From Roseicella sp. DB1501 (GTDB taxonomy: Bacteria; Pseudomonadota; Alphaproteobacteria; Acetobacterales; Acetobacteraceae): a DNA stretch of 64,000 nt. Positions within the stretch are counted from its first letter, which is position 1. The number at the start of each line of letters is the position of its first letter. The translations under genes were made by a program, and so were the position numbers. Below are positions 48,954-57,072 of the stretch, piece after piece. Below the pieces are notes generated by a model. It saw only the letters and a program-made list of their open reading frames with translations. It made no database searches and was not told the DNA's origin. The stretch spans positions 1-64,000 of the forward strand of contig NZ_JABFHG010000018.1 in the NCBI RefSeq assembly GCF_013112485.1, in the 5' to 3' direction.

Positions 48954-51095
48954 CTAGCCCTCAATCACCCTGTATATCTTCGTCTTGCCATCCCGATTGA
49001 TGTCGATCCGGCCGATCTCGTGCAGCGTCGATTCGACGGTATCGAGATCCCTCGGCTTCATGCGCAGGCGATGGTTCATCTGGCTGCGGGTCATGCTGCC
49101 GGCGCTGACCAGGATCTGCATGAACTGAGAGCAGGTCTTCTCGAAGTCGCTGTCGTACATGTTCTCGGTGGCGAACTTCATCATGAAGCGGATGCTCGCG
49201 CCGACCATCGACTTCCCGGTCTCGATGTCGGCGCCGGTCAGAACCGGCCGCTTGTGATCGCGGGCAATCGAGAAGATCATGGCGACCTTCAGCACGTTTT
49301 CCCGGTAACGGACCCAGAGCGCCCCCATGCCGCTCGCCTGGTGCGTTTTGATCATCTCGTCCTGGACGCGGTAGAGCTGGTTGACCTCCTCCGCCATGTC
49401 GCCGAGTAGGACGGTGACCTTCTCGGGCACGATGATGTCCGGCCCCCTGGCGAAGGACCCCTCCGGCGCGAACTGCGCCCAGCGGGTGACCAGGTGCTCC
49501 GGCGGGTCGACGCTGTTGGCCTCGAAGTTCGGTTCCGGAAAATCGGTGGCGGACTTCAGGACGACGAAGCGATTGAGCTCGCCCGACGCGATCGCCGACT
49601 TCCGCATCGCCTCGGCGTAGCTGCCCATCGTCGTGGTGCCGTAGATGCAGAGGTTGGGCTCGATCAGCGTCATGCGGTCGTCCGGCTTCCCGGCGAGCAG
49701 GCCGCCGATATATTCGGAGTCCGAGCTCGAATAGAGCTTGGTGAAGATGGACGATATCTCGCGCTGATACCCAGGCGCCTTGGGATCGAACAGCGCGCGC
49801 ATGAACAGCCCGATCTCGTCGATGTTGGCGAGGATGGAGGGCTTCTGCTTGAGCTCCATCATCAGGCCGGGGCCCGACCGGACCTCGTCCGGCCCGGAGA
49901 ACTGGCCAAGCCCCGCCATCGTCATCAGCTTCTTGACCCGCTTGCGGCTGTTGTCCTTGCCCTGGCCTGATTCGGCGATGCCGACCATGTAGATGTTGGT
50001 GCGGGTGCCGAGCTTCTGCAGGGCATAGCGGCGGCCGAAGACCGCCCCCAGCGCGGCGACGATGTTCATCGTCGTCAGCTCGGGCTGCACCTTGAAGGCC
50101 GTGCTGTTGATCCATTGCAGGGTGTCGCCGATCAGGCCGGAGATCGCCGGGGCGGCATTCACCTCGGGCAGGGGCGCCGGCGCCTGCACTGCCCGTCCGC
50201 GGCCCAGCGTCGCCGCGAATTCCCGGAAATCGATGCCATCGATGTTGGAGAGGTCGAGCGGTTGGCTCGGTTGGTCCGCCGGCTTCCAGCCCCAGCTTTG
50301 CGCCATATGGACCAGGGAGCCGAAGGAGATGCCGGCGCCGACGCGGAAGGATTGCCAGCGCCTGGCCGTCTCGCCCTGCTGGTATTTGGTCCCGCCGCGC
50401 GACCAGTTGTCCCAGATCGAAAGGGGCCAGCCCGCGTCGTTCAGCGCCATGCCGACCGCGAGCCAGTCGTCGTGCGAACAGTCCGGCGGGATGCATTCCA
50501 GCATGGTCAGGACATCGTTGACGGACCAGTCCGCATCGGGCGCCTCGACATTGCACGCGCTCAGATGGTCCTGCGGCGGCCGGACGGGCTCCGCCATAAC
50601 GATATCCATGAGCCAGGCCGGGGCGTGGCTTATGGGCGCGTGCATGGCCTCCCAGCGGTAGGGCGTGCCGCTGGCGTGGATCGATGGCGGCGCGACGATG
50701 TAGCCGCCGTCCCCCCTGGTATCGAGGTTGCGGCCGATCTTGGAGGCCCGGGACCGGACCCGCCCTGTCGCCGGCATGCGGAACAGGAGGTGTTTCCCCT
50801 TCCCCGTGATGCTGGTCAGGGTCGCCGGCAGCTTGCCGTGCTGCCGTTCCAATCCGGCGAGGGACGCCATCCCGTCATCGCCATCGACGTCCAGCACCCA
50901 GAAGCCGGACGCCGCGCCGGTGGCGATGCCGAGGTTCAGGTTGGTCCGGGTGCGCCACAGCGCCAGGATCGACGCCGCATCCTTGCGGGCGTCATGGAGC
51001 CCGTGTTCGCAGGCCGGCACCTTCGAGCGCGGCTCGACCGGGAAGACCGCCCACCCTCGTTGCCCATACTCAATCGCTATTCGCTCGGTAGACAT
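48954..51095 (-). CDS. Primase-polymerase fused to a DUF3987-like replicative ATPase
   Basis: A 713-residue replication protein. The N-terminal Prim-Pol domain has GQRGWAVFPVEPRSKVP, LNLGIATG, WVLDVDGDDG (Asp69, Asp71), GKGKHLLFRMP and GYIVAPPSIHASGTPYRW. A PriCT-2-like domain follows (TMLECIPPDCSHDDWLAVGMALNDAG...WDNWSRGGTKY). The C-terminal ATPase has ESGQGKDNS as P-loop (about 368-376), then NIDEIGLFMRALF. Together it would prime and unwind at the origin, making this the likely initiator of the element. Just upstream is an AT-rich, hairpin-rich gap. Confidence 0.9.
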   Translation of the reverse strand: MSTERIAIEYGQRGWAVFPVEPRSKVPACEHGLHDARKDAASILALWRTRTNLNLGIATGAASGFWVLDVDGDDGMASLAGLERQHGKLPATLTSITGKGKHLLFRMPATGRVRSRASKIGRNLDTRGDGGYIVAPPSIHASGTPYRWEAMHAPISHAPAWLMDIVMAEPVRPPQDHLSACNVEAPDADWSVNDVLTMLECIPPDCSHDDWLAVGMALNDAGWPLSIWDNWSRGGTKYQQGETARRWQSFRVGAGISFGSLVHMAQSWGWKPADQPSQPLDLSNIDGIDFREFAATLGRGRAVQAPAPLPEVNAAPAISGLIGDTLQWINSTAFKVQPELTTMNIVAALGAVFGRRYALQKLGTRTNIYMVGIAESGQGKDNSRKRVKKLMTMAGLGQFSGPDEVRSGPGLMMELKQKPSILANIDEIGLFMRALFDPKAPGYQREISSIFTKLYSSSDSEYIGGLLAGKPDDRMTLIEPNLCIYGTTTMGSYAEAMRKSAIASGELNRFVVLKSATDFPEPNFEANSVDPPEHLVTRWAQFAPEGSFARGPDIIVPEKVTVLLGDMAEEVNQLYRVQDEMIKTHQASGMGALWVRYRENVLKVAMIFSIARDHKRPVLTGADIETGKSMVGASIRFMMKFATENMYDSDFEKTCSQFMQILVSAGSMTRSQMNHRLRMKPRDLDTVESTLHEIGRIDINRDGKTKIYRVIEG

Positions 51096-51700
51096 TCCGG
51101 AATGAAAAACCCTTTGGCGCGCGCTCCCATCCGGGTTGAGCGGACGGAAACGCGCACCAAAGGGTTTGGTGTGAAAAACAGAATCAGATGCTCAACCCAT
51201 CCGCTGGAACGGGATTGTGCTGAAACAAGGAAACCATGGAAAGAGGGAAAAATCGGGTTAAAGGGAAACGCAACATTATTCGCTTATTCCGTCAAATTGG
51301 GGTTTACCATAAAGAAAACCACACAAACCACGAGCAAACCGCAGAGTTTTCTGTGGTTTGCTTTTCGGTGTTTATTTTCCATAGAGCGGCTCTATCTTAT
51401 TGATATTTAAGATATATATTGATATGATATAAGGTGTAAGACTGGGTCAGAATCTAAATCCGCACAATCCGCATATGACTTACCCTGAATTTAGACTTAT
51501 GGGAAAGGGTCTATATGGGCCTGGGTGTGTATAGGAAGCTGCGGTTTTGCGTTTTTCTCGTTTTTTGGCAGATTTCCGCGGGGTTGTAGCCACATAGCGG
51601 GCCCGATTTTGGTCTGCGGATTGCGGTTTGCCTTTTTTCCTTGATGCCTTGGTTCTTTTAAAATACATTTACCGCGTATTTTAGTTTACCTGGTGCCTTT
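51096..51700. other. AT-rich hairpin cluster: candidate replication origin and divergent promoter region
   Basis: A 605-bp gap with no convincing gene. It has a 17-bp inverted repeat with one mismatch (51,107-51,123 with 51,151-51,167) overlapped by CACCAAA-GGG-TTTGGTG (51,155-51,171). GGGTTGAGC (51,133-51,141) pairs with GCTCAACCC (51,190-51,198). A 12-bp hairpin at 51,334-51,361 is followed by T residues, and ATAGAGC-G-GCTCTAT lies at 51,381-51,395. Next is a tract of repeated TTGATAT/GATAT units at about 51,397-51,432, then two AATCCGCA direct repeats. It lies directly upstream of the primase-ATPase gene. Confidence 0.55.
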
Positions 51701-51916
51701 GTGTTTGAAGTTCGATACGACATACCTCCTCCAGTTCCCCGGATCGCTTTTGCCTCGGGTTACATCGATTTCCTTGTTTCCCTGGGACCCGGAGCCAGTT
51801 TTGAAATCGAGCCCCGTCTCCGCTCGAAGGCGATCAGCAATGCCAAGAAGGCCGGGCTGCAGGTGCGCACCCGCAAACAACCCAACGGCATGGTCCGGGT
51901 CTGGCGGCTGGCATGA
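51701..51916 (+). CDS. Small hypothetical protein
   Basis: A 71-residue product from GTG 51701 (VFEVRYDIPPPVPRIAFASG; C-terminal AISNAKKAGLQVRTRKQPNG, MVRVWRLA). The end looks like a small winged or ribbon DNA-binding unit, but no family is named. Its stop overlaps the next gene's ATG (ATGA). It is the first gene of the rightward run. Confidence 0.62.
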   Translation: MFEVRYDIPPPVPRIAFASGYIDFLVSLGPGASFEIEPRLRSKAISNAKKAGLQVRTRKQPNGMVRVWRLA

Positions 51917-52326
51917 CCCTTTTCCTCGGCAGAGATCCCGCTGCTGTCGACAACCCCTGGCACGAATGGCAGCTGCAGGCTTTCTGTATTCAAGAAGCCC
52001 GCCGCGCCGGCTACCTGGTCCATGGCGATCAGAACGGCGCGCACAAATCCAGCACCTCGGCCTCGATGGCCAAGGCGACGGGCATGCAGCCGGGCTGGCC
52101 CGATCTCTGCTTCGCCGTGCCCGTCTGCCCGATCTGGATCGAGCTGAAGACCGCTGACGGCCGGCTCTCCACCGCCCAGCGCGACGTCCACGCCCACATG
52201 GCCGCCATGGGCTATCCCGTGCACACCGTCTATGCCGATTGCCCGGCCTCGGCCTGGTCCCAGGTCAGCGCCCTGCTGCCTGATCCGACAGTTTTTAGAG
52301 CCATGCGCGCGCGGGACGAGGCATGA
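51913..52326 (+). CDS. VRR-NUC domain nuclease
   Basis: A 137-residue stand-alone VRR-NUC (PD-(D/E)XK) protein. The catalytic core is GMQPGWPDLCFAVPVCPIWIELKTADGRLSTAQRDVHAHMAAMGYPVHTVY, with the D of GWPDL and the E-x-K of IELK. In phages these cut branched or flap DNA during packaging or replication. It overlaps its neighbours by four bases on both sides. Confidence 0.93.
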   Translation: MTLFLGRDPAAVDNPWHEWQLQAFCIQEARRAGYLVHGDQNGAHKSSTSASMAKATGMQPGWPDLCFAVPVCPIWIELKTADGRLSTAQRDVHAHMAAMGYPVHTVYADCPASAWSQVSALLPDPTVFRAMRARDEA

Positions 52327-52706
52327 CCCGTCACGTTCTGGAAAACCTGAACGGCCGACGCTTCCGCTGCCGCGCCATCATCGAGCGCTTCGGGACCAAG
52401 AACGCCTTCCGTGGCCCGCCGCTGACAACGCTGCTGCTACGTGACGTCACTGACCCCATGACCGGCGCTGTCCTGACCGAGCATCTCTGGTTCACCGCCG
52501 GCAATTGGTCGGAAGGCCTGCAGCCAGGCGACGCCATCGAGTTCGAAGCGCGGGTGACGGAATATTTGAAGGGATACCGCGGTCGGCGCGATGACGTTTG
52601 GGGTGCGCCTGTGCGCGTCGACTATCGCCTAGAGCGGCCAACTCAGGTGAGGAAGATCGCCGAGCCAGACCTGTCAGCGGGTGCGCTGTTCGAGGTGCCC
52701 GCATGA
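52323..52706 (+). CDS. Hypothetical protein, probable OB fold
   Basis: A 127-residue product. The pattern RRFRCRAIIERFGTK...LTTLLLRDVTDPMTG...EHLWFTAGNWSEGLQPGDAIEFEARVTEYLKGYRG resembles OB-fold nucleic-acid binders found in phage early regions. The ATG overlaps the VRR-NUC stop and its own stop overlaps the next ATG. The fold is predicted from pattern only. Confidence 0.7.
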   Translation: MTRHVLENLNGRRFRCRAIIERFGTKNAFRGPPLTTLLLRDVTDPMTGAVLTEHLWFTAGNWSEGLQPGDAIEFEARVTEYLKGYRGRRDDVWGAPVRVDYRLERPTQVRKIAEPDLSAGALFEVPA

Positions 52707-52900
52707 TCCTCATCCGCCGCATCGACGACTTCCTGCTCGACCGCGTTTTCCAGCCGATCGTGGACCACTTTCCAGATGCAGGGCCTGCGGGGGTGGCGCG
52801 GTTCTTTCTGACGGGTGCAGCGATGATCGGTATCGCGTCCGACCTGCAAAGGAAGATGTTCCTTTTGCAAATGTAGTCACATTTATGCATGTATAAGCAT

Positions 52901-53062
52901 ATGAAGCTTTCAGTTTGGGCGAGACAACAAGGAATATCGTACACGACGGCTTGGCGCTGGTTTCGAGATGGCAAAATGCCGTGCCACGCCTATCAGACCT
53001 CGTCAGGGACGATTATTGTTGTTCCAACTGGCCCAGAAAGCGTGCCAATTGCTAAAACGTAA
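52901..53062 (+). pseudogene. IS607-type TnpA remnant (DNA-binding domain only)
   Basis: The 53-residue product starts MKLSVWARQQGISYTTAWRW, continues FRDGKMPCHAYQTSSGTIIV, and ends shortly after. This is the MerR-like HTH of IS607 serine recombinases. The roughly 150-residue catalytic domain with the nucleophilic Ser is entirely missing. The reading frame ends just inside tnpB, so the deletion removed the catalytic part and fused the ends. The peptide could still bind the element's ends. Confidence 0.8.
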
Positions 53063-54251
53063 GGCGCACGTCTACCGTCTGTGTCCAACCGCTGAACAAG
53101 CGCGAACTCTGACGCAATGGATTGGCTGCACGCGGCTTGCCTACAACCTGGCGCTTGAGCAGCGAAAGACATTTTTTCGACCTGGCCGCTCTTTCAACAT
53201 TGCAAGTCAAAGCCGAGACATAACGGCGCTTCGCGCAGATTTTGACTGGATCAGATCTGCGCCCGCCCAACCTCTTCATCAGGCTATTAGAGATCTGGAT
53301 CGGGCATATCAAAACTGGTGGTCAGGGCGAGCAAAAGCGCCTACGCCGCGTAAACGTGGTGTCCATGATTCAATGCGCTTTACTGATTCAGAAACGCTTT
53401 CCTTCTGCCGCCTTTCCCGCCATGTCGGCAAGGTGAAAATACCTAAGCTCGGTTGGGTTCGCCTGCGCTGGGACAAGCGCATCCCCGGCACAGTGAAGAA
53501 TATCACCATCTCGCATAAGGCAGGCCAGTGGTTCGTCTCGGCGCAGTATGAATATGAAGCGCATGAGCCAGCAAACTCCAACCTGCCGTCAGTCGGTATA
53601 GACCGTGGCGTGGCCCTGTTCGCGGCACTATCAGATGGCAGAGTCATCGAAGCCGCTAATCCTGGCCGTAAGGCACAGAAGGCTCTAGCCCGCGCACAAC
53701 GCCGATTATCTCGCAAGAAAAAAGGCAGCAAGAACCGGGCAAAACAGCGTTTGCGCGTGGCTAAAATCCACGCCCGCATTGCCCGCTGCCGCAAAGATTT
53801 CCTTCACAAGCTCTCCCATGACATAGCCAGTAACTACGGCCTGGTCGCATTGGAGAAGCTTGAGGTCAGGAATATGACACGCTCTGCCAAAGGGACGAAA
53901 ACCAAGCCCGGCAAGCGTGTCAGACAGAAGGCCGGAATGAACCGCTCTATCCTCGATCAGGGGTGGGGCATGTTCGGCGACATGCTGGCTTACAAACTGG
54001 CAGACAGAGGCGGAACGCTGGTCAAGGTGCCAGCCCACCACACCAGCCAGACATGCAGCGCCTGTGGTGCGGTCGATGTGGCAAGCCGCGTCAGCCAATC
54101 CAAGTTCTGCTGCACCAGCTGCGGCCATGAGGCCAACGCCGACATAAACGCGGCGATTAACATCTTACGGCGGGCGGACAGTCCGTTGCTGCCTGTGGAG
54201 GCTGTGGGTTGCCACGCCGATGAAGCAGGAACCATCCAGAGGGCTGCATAA
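53049..54251 (+). CDS. tnpB: TnpB RNA-guided nuclease
   Basis: A 400-residue TnpB of the IS607/IS605 superfamily, the ancestor class of Cas12. The N-terminal OrfB_IS605 domain starts LKRKAHVYRLCPTAEQARTL. The RuvC catalytic residues are intact: Asp in SVGIDRGVALF, Glu in LVALEKLEVRNM and Asp in HEANADINAAINIL. The zinc finger TCSACG...CCTSCG is complete. TTG 53049 gives a family-like N-terminus; the frame is open upstream to 52968. The protein would cut DNA matching a guide copied from the sequence next to the element's right end, favouring retention of the element. Confidence 0.93.
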   Translation: MLKRKAHVYRLCPTAEQARTLTQWIGCTRLAYNLALEQRKTFFRPGRSFNIASQSRDITALRADFDWIRSAPAQPLHQAIRDLDRAYQNWWSGRAKAPTPRKRGVHDSMRFTDSETLSFCRLSRHVGKVKIPKLGWVRLRWDKRIPGTVKNITISHKAGQWFVSAQYEYEAHEPANSNLPSVGIDRGVALFAALSDGRVIEAANPGRKAQKALARAQRRLSRKKKGSKNRAKQRLRVAKIHARIARCRKDFLHKLSHDIASNYGLVALEKLEVRNMTRSAKGTKTKPGKRVRQKAGMNRSILDQGWGMFGDMLAYKLADRGGTLVKVPAHHTSQTCSACGAVDVASRVSQSKFCCTSCGHEANADINAAINILRRADSPLLPVEAVGCHADEAGTIQRAA

Positions 54252-54378
54252 TGCGGAACTCGGGAAAACTCGGCTCATTGGGGCCAAGAGGATGTCAGTG
54301 GTACACCGTCGCCTGCGACCGTCATCCGCCGCGTCGCCGGGTTCATGTCTGGCAGCGCCTTCGCGACTTGGTGCCCGC

Positions 54379-54630
54379 ATGATCAACGCCTGCAAGAAGG
54401 TCACCTACACGACCCGCGCCGAGGCCAAGAAAGCCGCCCAGGCCGTGGCGAGCCGGTTCGGCGGCAAGCGGACGCCCTATGCCTGTCACGAGTGCGGGCT
54501 GTGGCACCTGACCAGCCAGCGGCCGGGGGATTTCAGGGAGAAGAAGAAGCAGTGGCGGCGTGCGGTGAAGGCCGATAGCGCGAATATTAACCGGACCGCC
54601 GCGGCGGAGAAAGAAGGAGACTGTGCCTGA
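54379..54630 (+). CDS. Small phage zinc-binding protein
   Basis: An 83-residue basic protein (MINACKKVTYTTRAEAKKAA, AVASRFGGKRTPYACHECGL, WHLTSQRPGDF). The CHECGLWHLTS core is a common phage mini zinc motif with a Cys pair and His. The ATG at 54379 overlaps the stop of the interrupted upstream gene, and its own stop overlaps the DUF3310 GTG. Confidence 0.75.
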   Translation: MINACKKVTYTTRAEAKKAAQAVASRFGGKRTPYACHECGLWHLTSQRPGDFREKKKQWRRAVKADSANINRTAAAEKEGDCA

Positions 54631-54859
54631 GACTATCCAGGATGAGGTCAATCATCCAAAGCATTATACCAGCGATCCCAGCGGCATCGAGTGCATTACC
54701 GTCGTCCGCCACCGCAGTTTCAACGTCGGGAACGCGATCAAGTATCTCTGGCGCGCCGGGCTCAAGGACGAAGCCAAGACGATCCAGGATCTCCGTAAGG
54801 CGATCTTCTACATCAACGACGAGATCGAGCGGCTGAAGGCTGCGGGGGTGGCTGAATGA
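54623..54859 (+). CDS. DUF3310 (SaV-like) nucleotide kinase-associated protein
   Basis: A 78-residue DUF3310 protein: VNHPKHYTSDPSGIECITVVRHRSFNVGNAIKYLWRAGLKDEAKTIQDLRKAIFYINDEIERL. The NHPxHY start and NAIKYLWRAGLKD centre are diagnostic. It is frequently encoded next to nucleotide-metabolism genes in phages, and here it overlaps thyX. The start is GTG 54623. Confidence 0.93.
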   Translation: MPETIQDEVNHPKHYTSDPSGIECITVVRHRSFNVGNAIKYLWRAGLKDEAKTIQDLRKAIFYINDEIERLKAAGVAE

Positions 54860-55572
54860 AAGCCACTCTGATCGACAAGATGGGTACAGACCTGACCGTC
54901 GTTAATGCGGCGCGGGTCAGCTTCGCAAAGCAAAGTTCATGGCGGGAAGACGATGAGACTGACTGGCTGCATAACCCGTTTTCGGACAACCAGACCCTAC
55001 GTGATGCCGACGCCAAGTTGATCGGCTATCTCGCCCGGCACAACCACTGGACATGCTTCGGTCACTGCCAGGCGCAGTTCCATGTCAAGGCGCCGATCTT
55101 CGTCGCCCGCCAGCTCGTCAAACATCAGGTCGGTCTGGTCTGGAACGAGGTTAGCCGGCGGTATGTCGACGACGAGCCGGAATTCTGGATGCCGGACCAG
55201 TGGCGCGCCCGCCCCGATGCTTCCATCAAGCAAGGCTCAGGCGGTGTGCTGGACGACGAGGCGCAGGAAAGCTGCCTTTGGCTGGTCGACCACCTCTCGG
55301 CCCAAGCGCGCACGGTTTACAATGATCTTTTGCGCACTGGCGTCGCCCCTGAACTGGCCCGCATCGTCCTGCCCATCAACGCCTATACCGAGTGGTACTG
55401 GACAGGCAGCCTCGCCGCGTGGGCACGGGTGTGCAAGCTGCGACTGGATCCGCATGCCCAGAAGGAAACGCGCGATGTCGCGCAGCAGATCAGCGATGCG
55501 ATGGTCGAGGCGTTTCCGGTGAGTTGGCAGGCGTTGGTGGGAAGTGCGACTACAGAGCAAAGCGAGACATGA
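54856..55572 (+). CDS. thyX: Flavin-dependent thymidylate synthase
   Basis: ThyX makes dTMP from dUMP using FAD, NADPH and methylene-tetrahydrofolate. The 238-residue protein has VVNAARVSFAKQS, FGHCQAQFHVKAPIFVARQLVKHQVGLVWNEVSRRYV and a C-terminal LPINAYTEWYWTGSLAAWARVCKLRLDPHAQKETR. The usual ThyX motif RHR-x7-S appears as a variant (VKHQVGLVWNEVSRRY), with the first Arg replaced by Lys. It supplies dTMP for phage replication. The start overlaps the DUF3310 stop. Confidence 0.95.
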   Translation: MKATLIDKMGTDLTVVNAARVSFAKQSSWREDDETDWLHNPFSDNQTLRDADAKLIGYLARHNHWTCFGHCQAQFHVKAPIFVARQLVKHQVGLVWNEVSRRYVDDEPEFWMPDQWRARPDASIKQGSGGVLDDEAQESCLWLVDHLSAQARTVYNDLLRTGVAPELARIVLPINAYTEWYWTGSLAAWARVCKLRLDPHAQKETRDVAQQISDAMVEAFPVSWQALVGSATTEQSET

Positions 55573-55640
55573 GCCCGCCGCCATCCTTCGCCAAGGAATC
55601 GGATCCCTGCACCGCTATCATCGCGGCGTTGCCATGCAAG

Positions 55641-55934
55641 TTAGGAATCGATGAAACCCCGTACGGCGACAGCGACCTGACAAGCCGCGGCACCAGCCGC
55701 GAGCCACGCAGCGTAGCTGTTCCACCGCGACTGACCTTTGAGGGTCTCCAGGACGTCGAACCTCCGGCCAGACGCATCCTCGTCGTAGACATCGCCGCCA
55801 AGCACGCCCCCGAGGCCGACGTTTGGCGGGGCTGGTACCTGAAATCTCGCCGAGCGCACCCAGGCTATGGCGGAAAGCGATCCGAATATGGCCGTCGCGG
55901 CGTTGAGCGTCGAGGCCAACACGTCAATGGTCAT
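55641..55934 (-). CDS. Small membrane protein
   Basis: A 97-residue product with hydrophobic segments near both ends (ATAIFGSLSAIAWV and YAAWLAAGAAACQVAVAV). Encoded leftward within the rightward phage operon. There is no strong ribosome site and no family. It may be a moron gene expressed from the prophage. Confidence 0.45.
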   Translation of the reverse strand: MTIDVLASTLNAATAIFGSLSAIAWVRSARFQVPAPPNVGLGGVLGGDVYDEDASGRRFDVLETLKGQSRWNSYAAWLAAGAAACQVAVAVRGFIDS

Positions 55935-55943
55935 GCTGAAGCT

Positions 55944-56183
55944 TCAATCCTCAGGCCGATCCGGCCAGGCCAACACCCAGCGCTCGGCTGCCCTGACCTT
56001 GTCGGGGACGCTGACATCGAACTCCACGATGCCGGCCAGCGACCTCGGCGTGCCGTACCGGCCTCTGAACAGCGTGGCGCAGCCATTGCGCTGATCCCAG
56101 ATCAGCTGGAACTCCAGCTCATCACTGCGTCGCAACGTATACCCCTGCGCCTTCCGCTCGGCGCCAACCGTCAGTCTCGGCAT
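55944..56183 (-). CDS. Hypothetical protein
   Basis: A 79-residue product (MPRLTVGAERKAQGYTLRRS, LEFQLIWDQRNGCATLFRGR, YGTPRSLAGIVEFDVSVPDK) with a beta-strand rich pattern. It lies 9 bp upstream of the membrane-protein gene on the same strand, so the two are probably co-transcribed. ATG 56183 is chosen; a TTG at 56213 is an alternative. No family is recognised. Confidence 0.5.
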   Translation of the reverse strand: MPRLTVGAERKAQGYTLRRSDELEFQLIWDQRNGCATLFRGRYGTPRSLAGIVEFDVSVPDKVRAAERWVLAWPDRPED

Positions 56184-56281
56184 CACGCGACTCGTCCAAC
56201 CCGGCTGGATCAAAAATTACACGGCATGCAGTTTTCGGGAAGATCACGGACTATTTCAAAAACGCACATGGAGGAAATGGA

Positions 56282-56920
56282 ATGAGATTGTTTGATCGAT
56301 TGCGAGGAACGAGACCGGTTCCGCCAAAGACCGTCCGCATCGAACCCGTGACCGGGCCGATCGCAGATCTCTGTGCGGATATCAGGGCGCATCCGGGGGA
56401 GTATGAGTGGGATTTGGGTGCAGCCATTCCCATCGATAGGATCCGGAACAAGACCGACAAGCACCTCGCCATCGGCAGGCATTCGTATGTCGCCAGTGGT
56501 GAAGAAAAACTCGTCAGAGAGGCATTCGCCGCTTTCGAGGAGCACATGTACCTTGCCCTCAAAGCCCAGACCGAAGCGACACAAGCCGAGCGTCGACGCG
56601 ATCTTGCCGACCGCCTCGCCAAGGTGAAGGCGGGGCGGAATCGCTATCCGAATTTGGGCGCATACCTGGACGAGCCACTCCAACCGGTCACCCTCACCGA
56701 TGCAGAGCGCGATGCCTTTCGCGTGCAAGCAGACCGCGAACCCAACACTCGCTGGACCGACCTCGACGGCAACCCGCATCCGACACGCGCTGCCATGCGC
56801 GCGGCTGATAAAGCGATCAAGGCGAGACGCGCTGGCAGGAAGCGTCCGAAGGACTTCGATTTTCTGGTGGATAAGCCGAAGTGCCTGCCACTGGATAAGC
56901 CCATGCGCAGAGGTGGGTGA
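56282..56920 (+). CDS. Hypothetical phage protein
   Basis: A 212-residue product. A strong ribosome site (GGAGG) precedes ATG 56282. The middle is a long charged helix (KAQTEATQAERRRDLADRLAKVKAGRNR). The C-terminus is basic (KAIKARRAGRKRPKDFDFLVDK). RWTDLDGNPHPTRAAMRAADKA looks like a peptide-binding or assembly segment, but no named family is recognised. Confidence 0.7.
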   Translation: MRLFDRLRGTRPVPPKTVRIEPVTGPIADLCADIRAHPGEYEWDLGAAIPIDRIRNKTDKHLAIGRHSYVASGEEKLVREAFAAFEEHMYLALKAQTEATQAERRRDLADRLAKVKAGRNRYPNLGAYLDEPLQPVTLTDAERDAFRVQADREPNTRWTDLDGNPHPTRAAMRAADKAIKARRAGRKRPKDFDFLVDKPKCLPLDKPMRRGG

Positions 56921-56922
56921 GC

Positions 56923-57072
56923 ATGACTTGGTCCTGCATTCTCGGCTTCCACGACTGGTCCGCATGGTGGGACGGCGGGCAGCAGCAGGGCTGGTGGGAC
57001 GCTTGCTATCCCCTCCAGCGCAGGCAATGCAATCAGTGCGGATTTATTCAGGACAGGCGGACGACGCCATGA
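56923..57072 (+). CDS. Small cysteine-containing protein
   Basis: A 49-residue product (MTWSCILGFHDWSAWWDGGQ, QQGWWDACYPLQRRQCNQCG, FIQDRRTTP). It is rich in Trp, and its cysteines (C..C..CNQC) with a His could hold zinc. Starts two bases after the previous stop; its own stop overlaps the next ATG (ATGA). Similar HDW...CxxCG mini proteins occur in many phages. Confidence 0.6.
   Translation: MTWSCILGFHDWSAWWDGGQQQGWWDACYPLQRRQCNQCGFIQDRRTTP

Larger units (their letters stand above)
52852..54290 (+). mobile_element. IS607-like TnpB element with truncated tnpA
   Basis: An element of about 1.4 kb holding a tnpA remnant and an intact tnpB, inserted within a small phage gene. GG dinucleotides, the preferred target of IS607 elements, lie at both proposed ends (52,851-52,852 and 54,290-54,291), and no target duplication is expected or seen. 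Codon use is more AT-rich than the flanking operon. End positions are estimated to within about 10 bp. The 3' segment after tnpB should encode the guide-RNA scaffold. Confidence 0.7.
52703..54381 (+). pseudogene. Small phage membrane-protein gene split by the TnpB element
   Basis: The 5' part (52,703 to about 52,851) encodes MILIRRIDDFLLDRVFQPIV, DHFPDAGPAGVARFFLTGAA, MIGIASDLQ, with one TM-like stretch, and then runs into insertion-sequence DNA. The likely 3' part (about 54,289-54,381) reads GCQWYTVACDRHPPRRRVHV, WQRLRDLVPA and stops in a TGA that overlaps the next gene's ATG. This is exactly the overlap style used throughout the operon. The rejoined product would be about 80 residues. The precise junction is uncertain. 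Confidence 0.55.

Noticed and set aside
51480-51668. 62-residue Lys/Arg-rich minus-strand frame in the hairpin-rich gap
   Set aside because: No ribosome site, composition follows the AT-rich non-coding DNA, and it lies in a region better explained as an origin.
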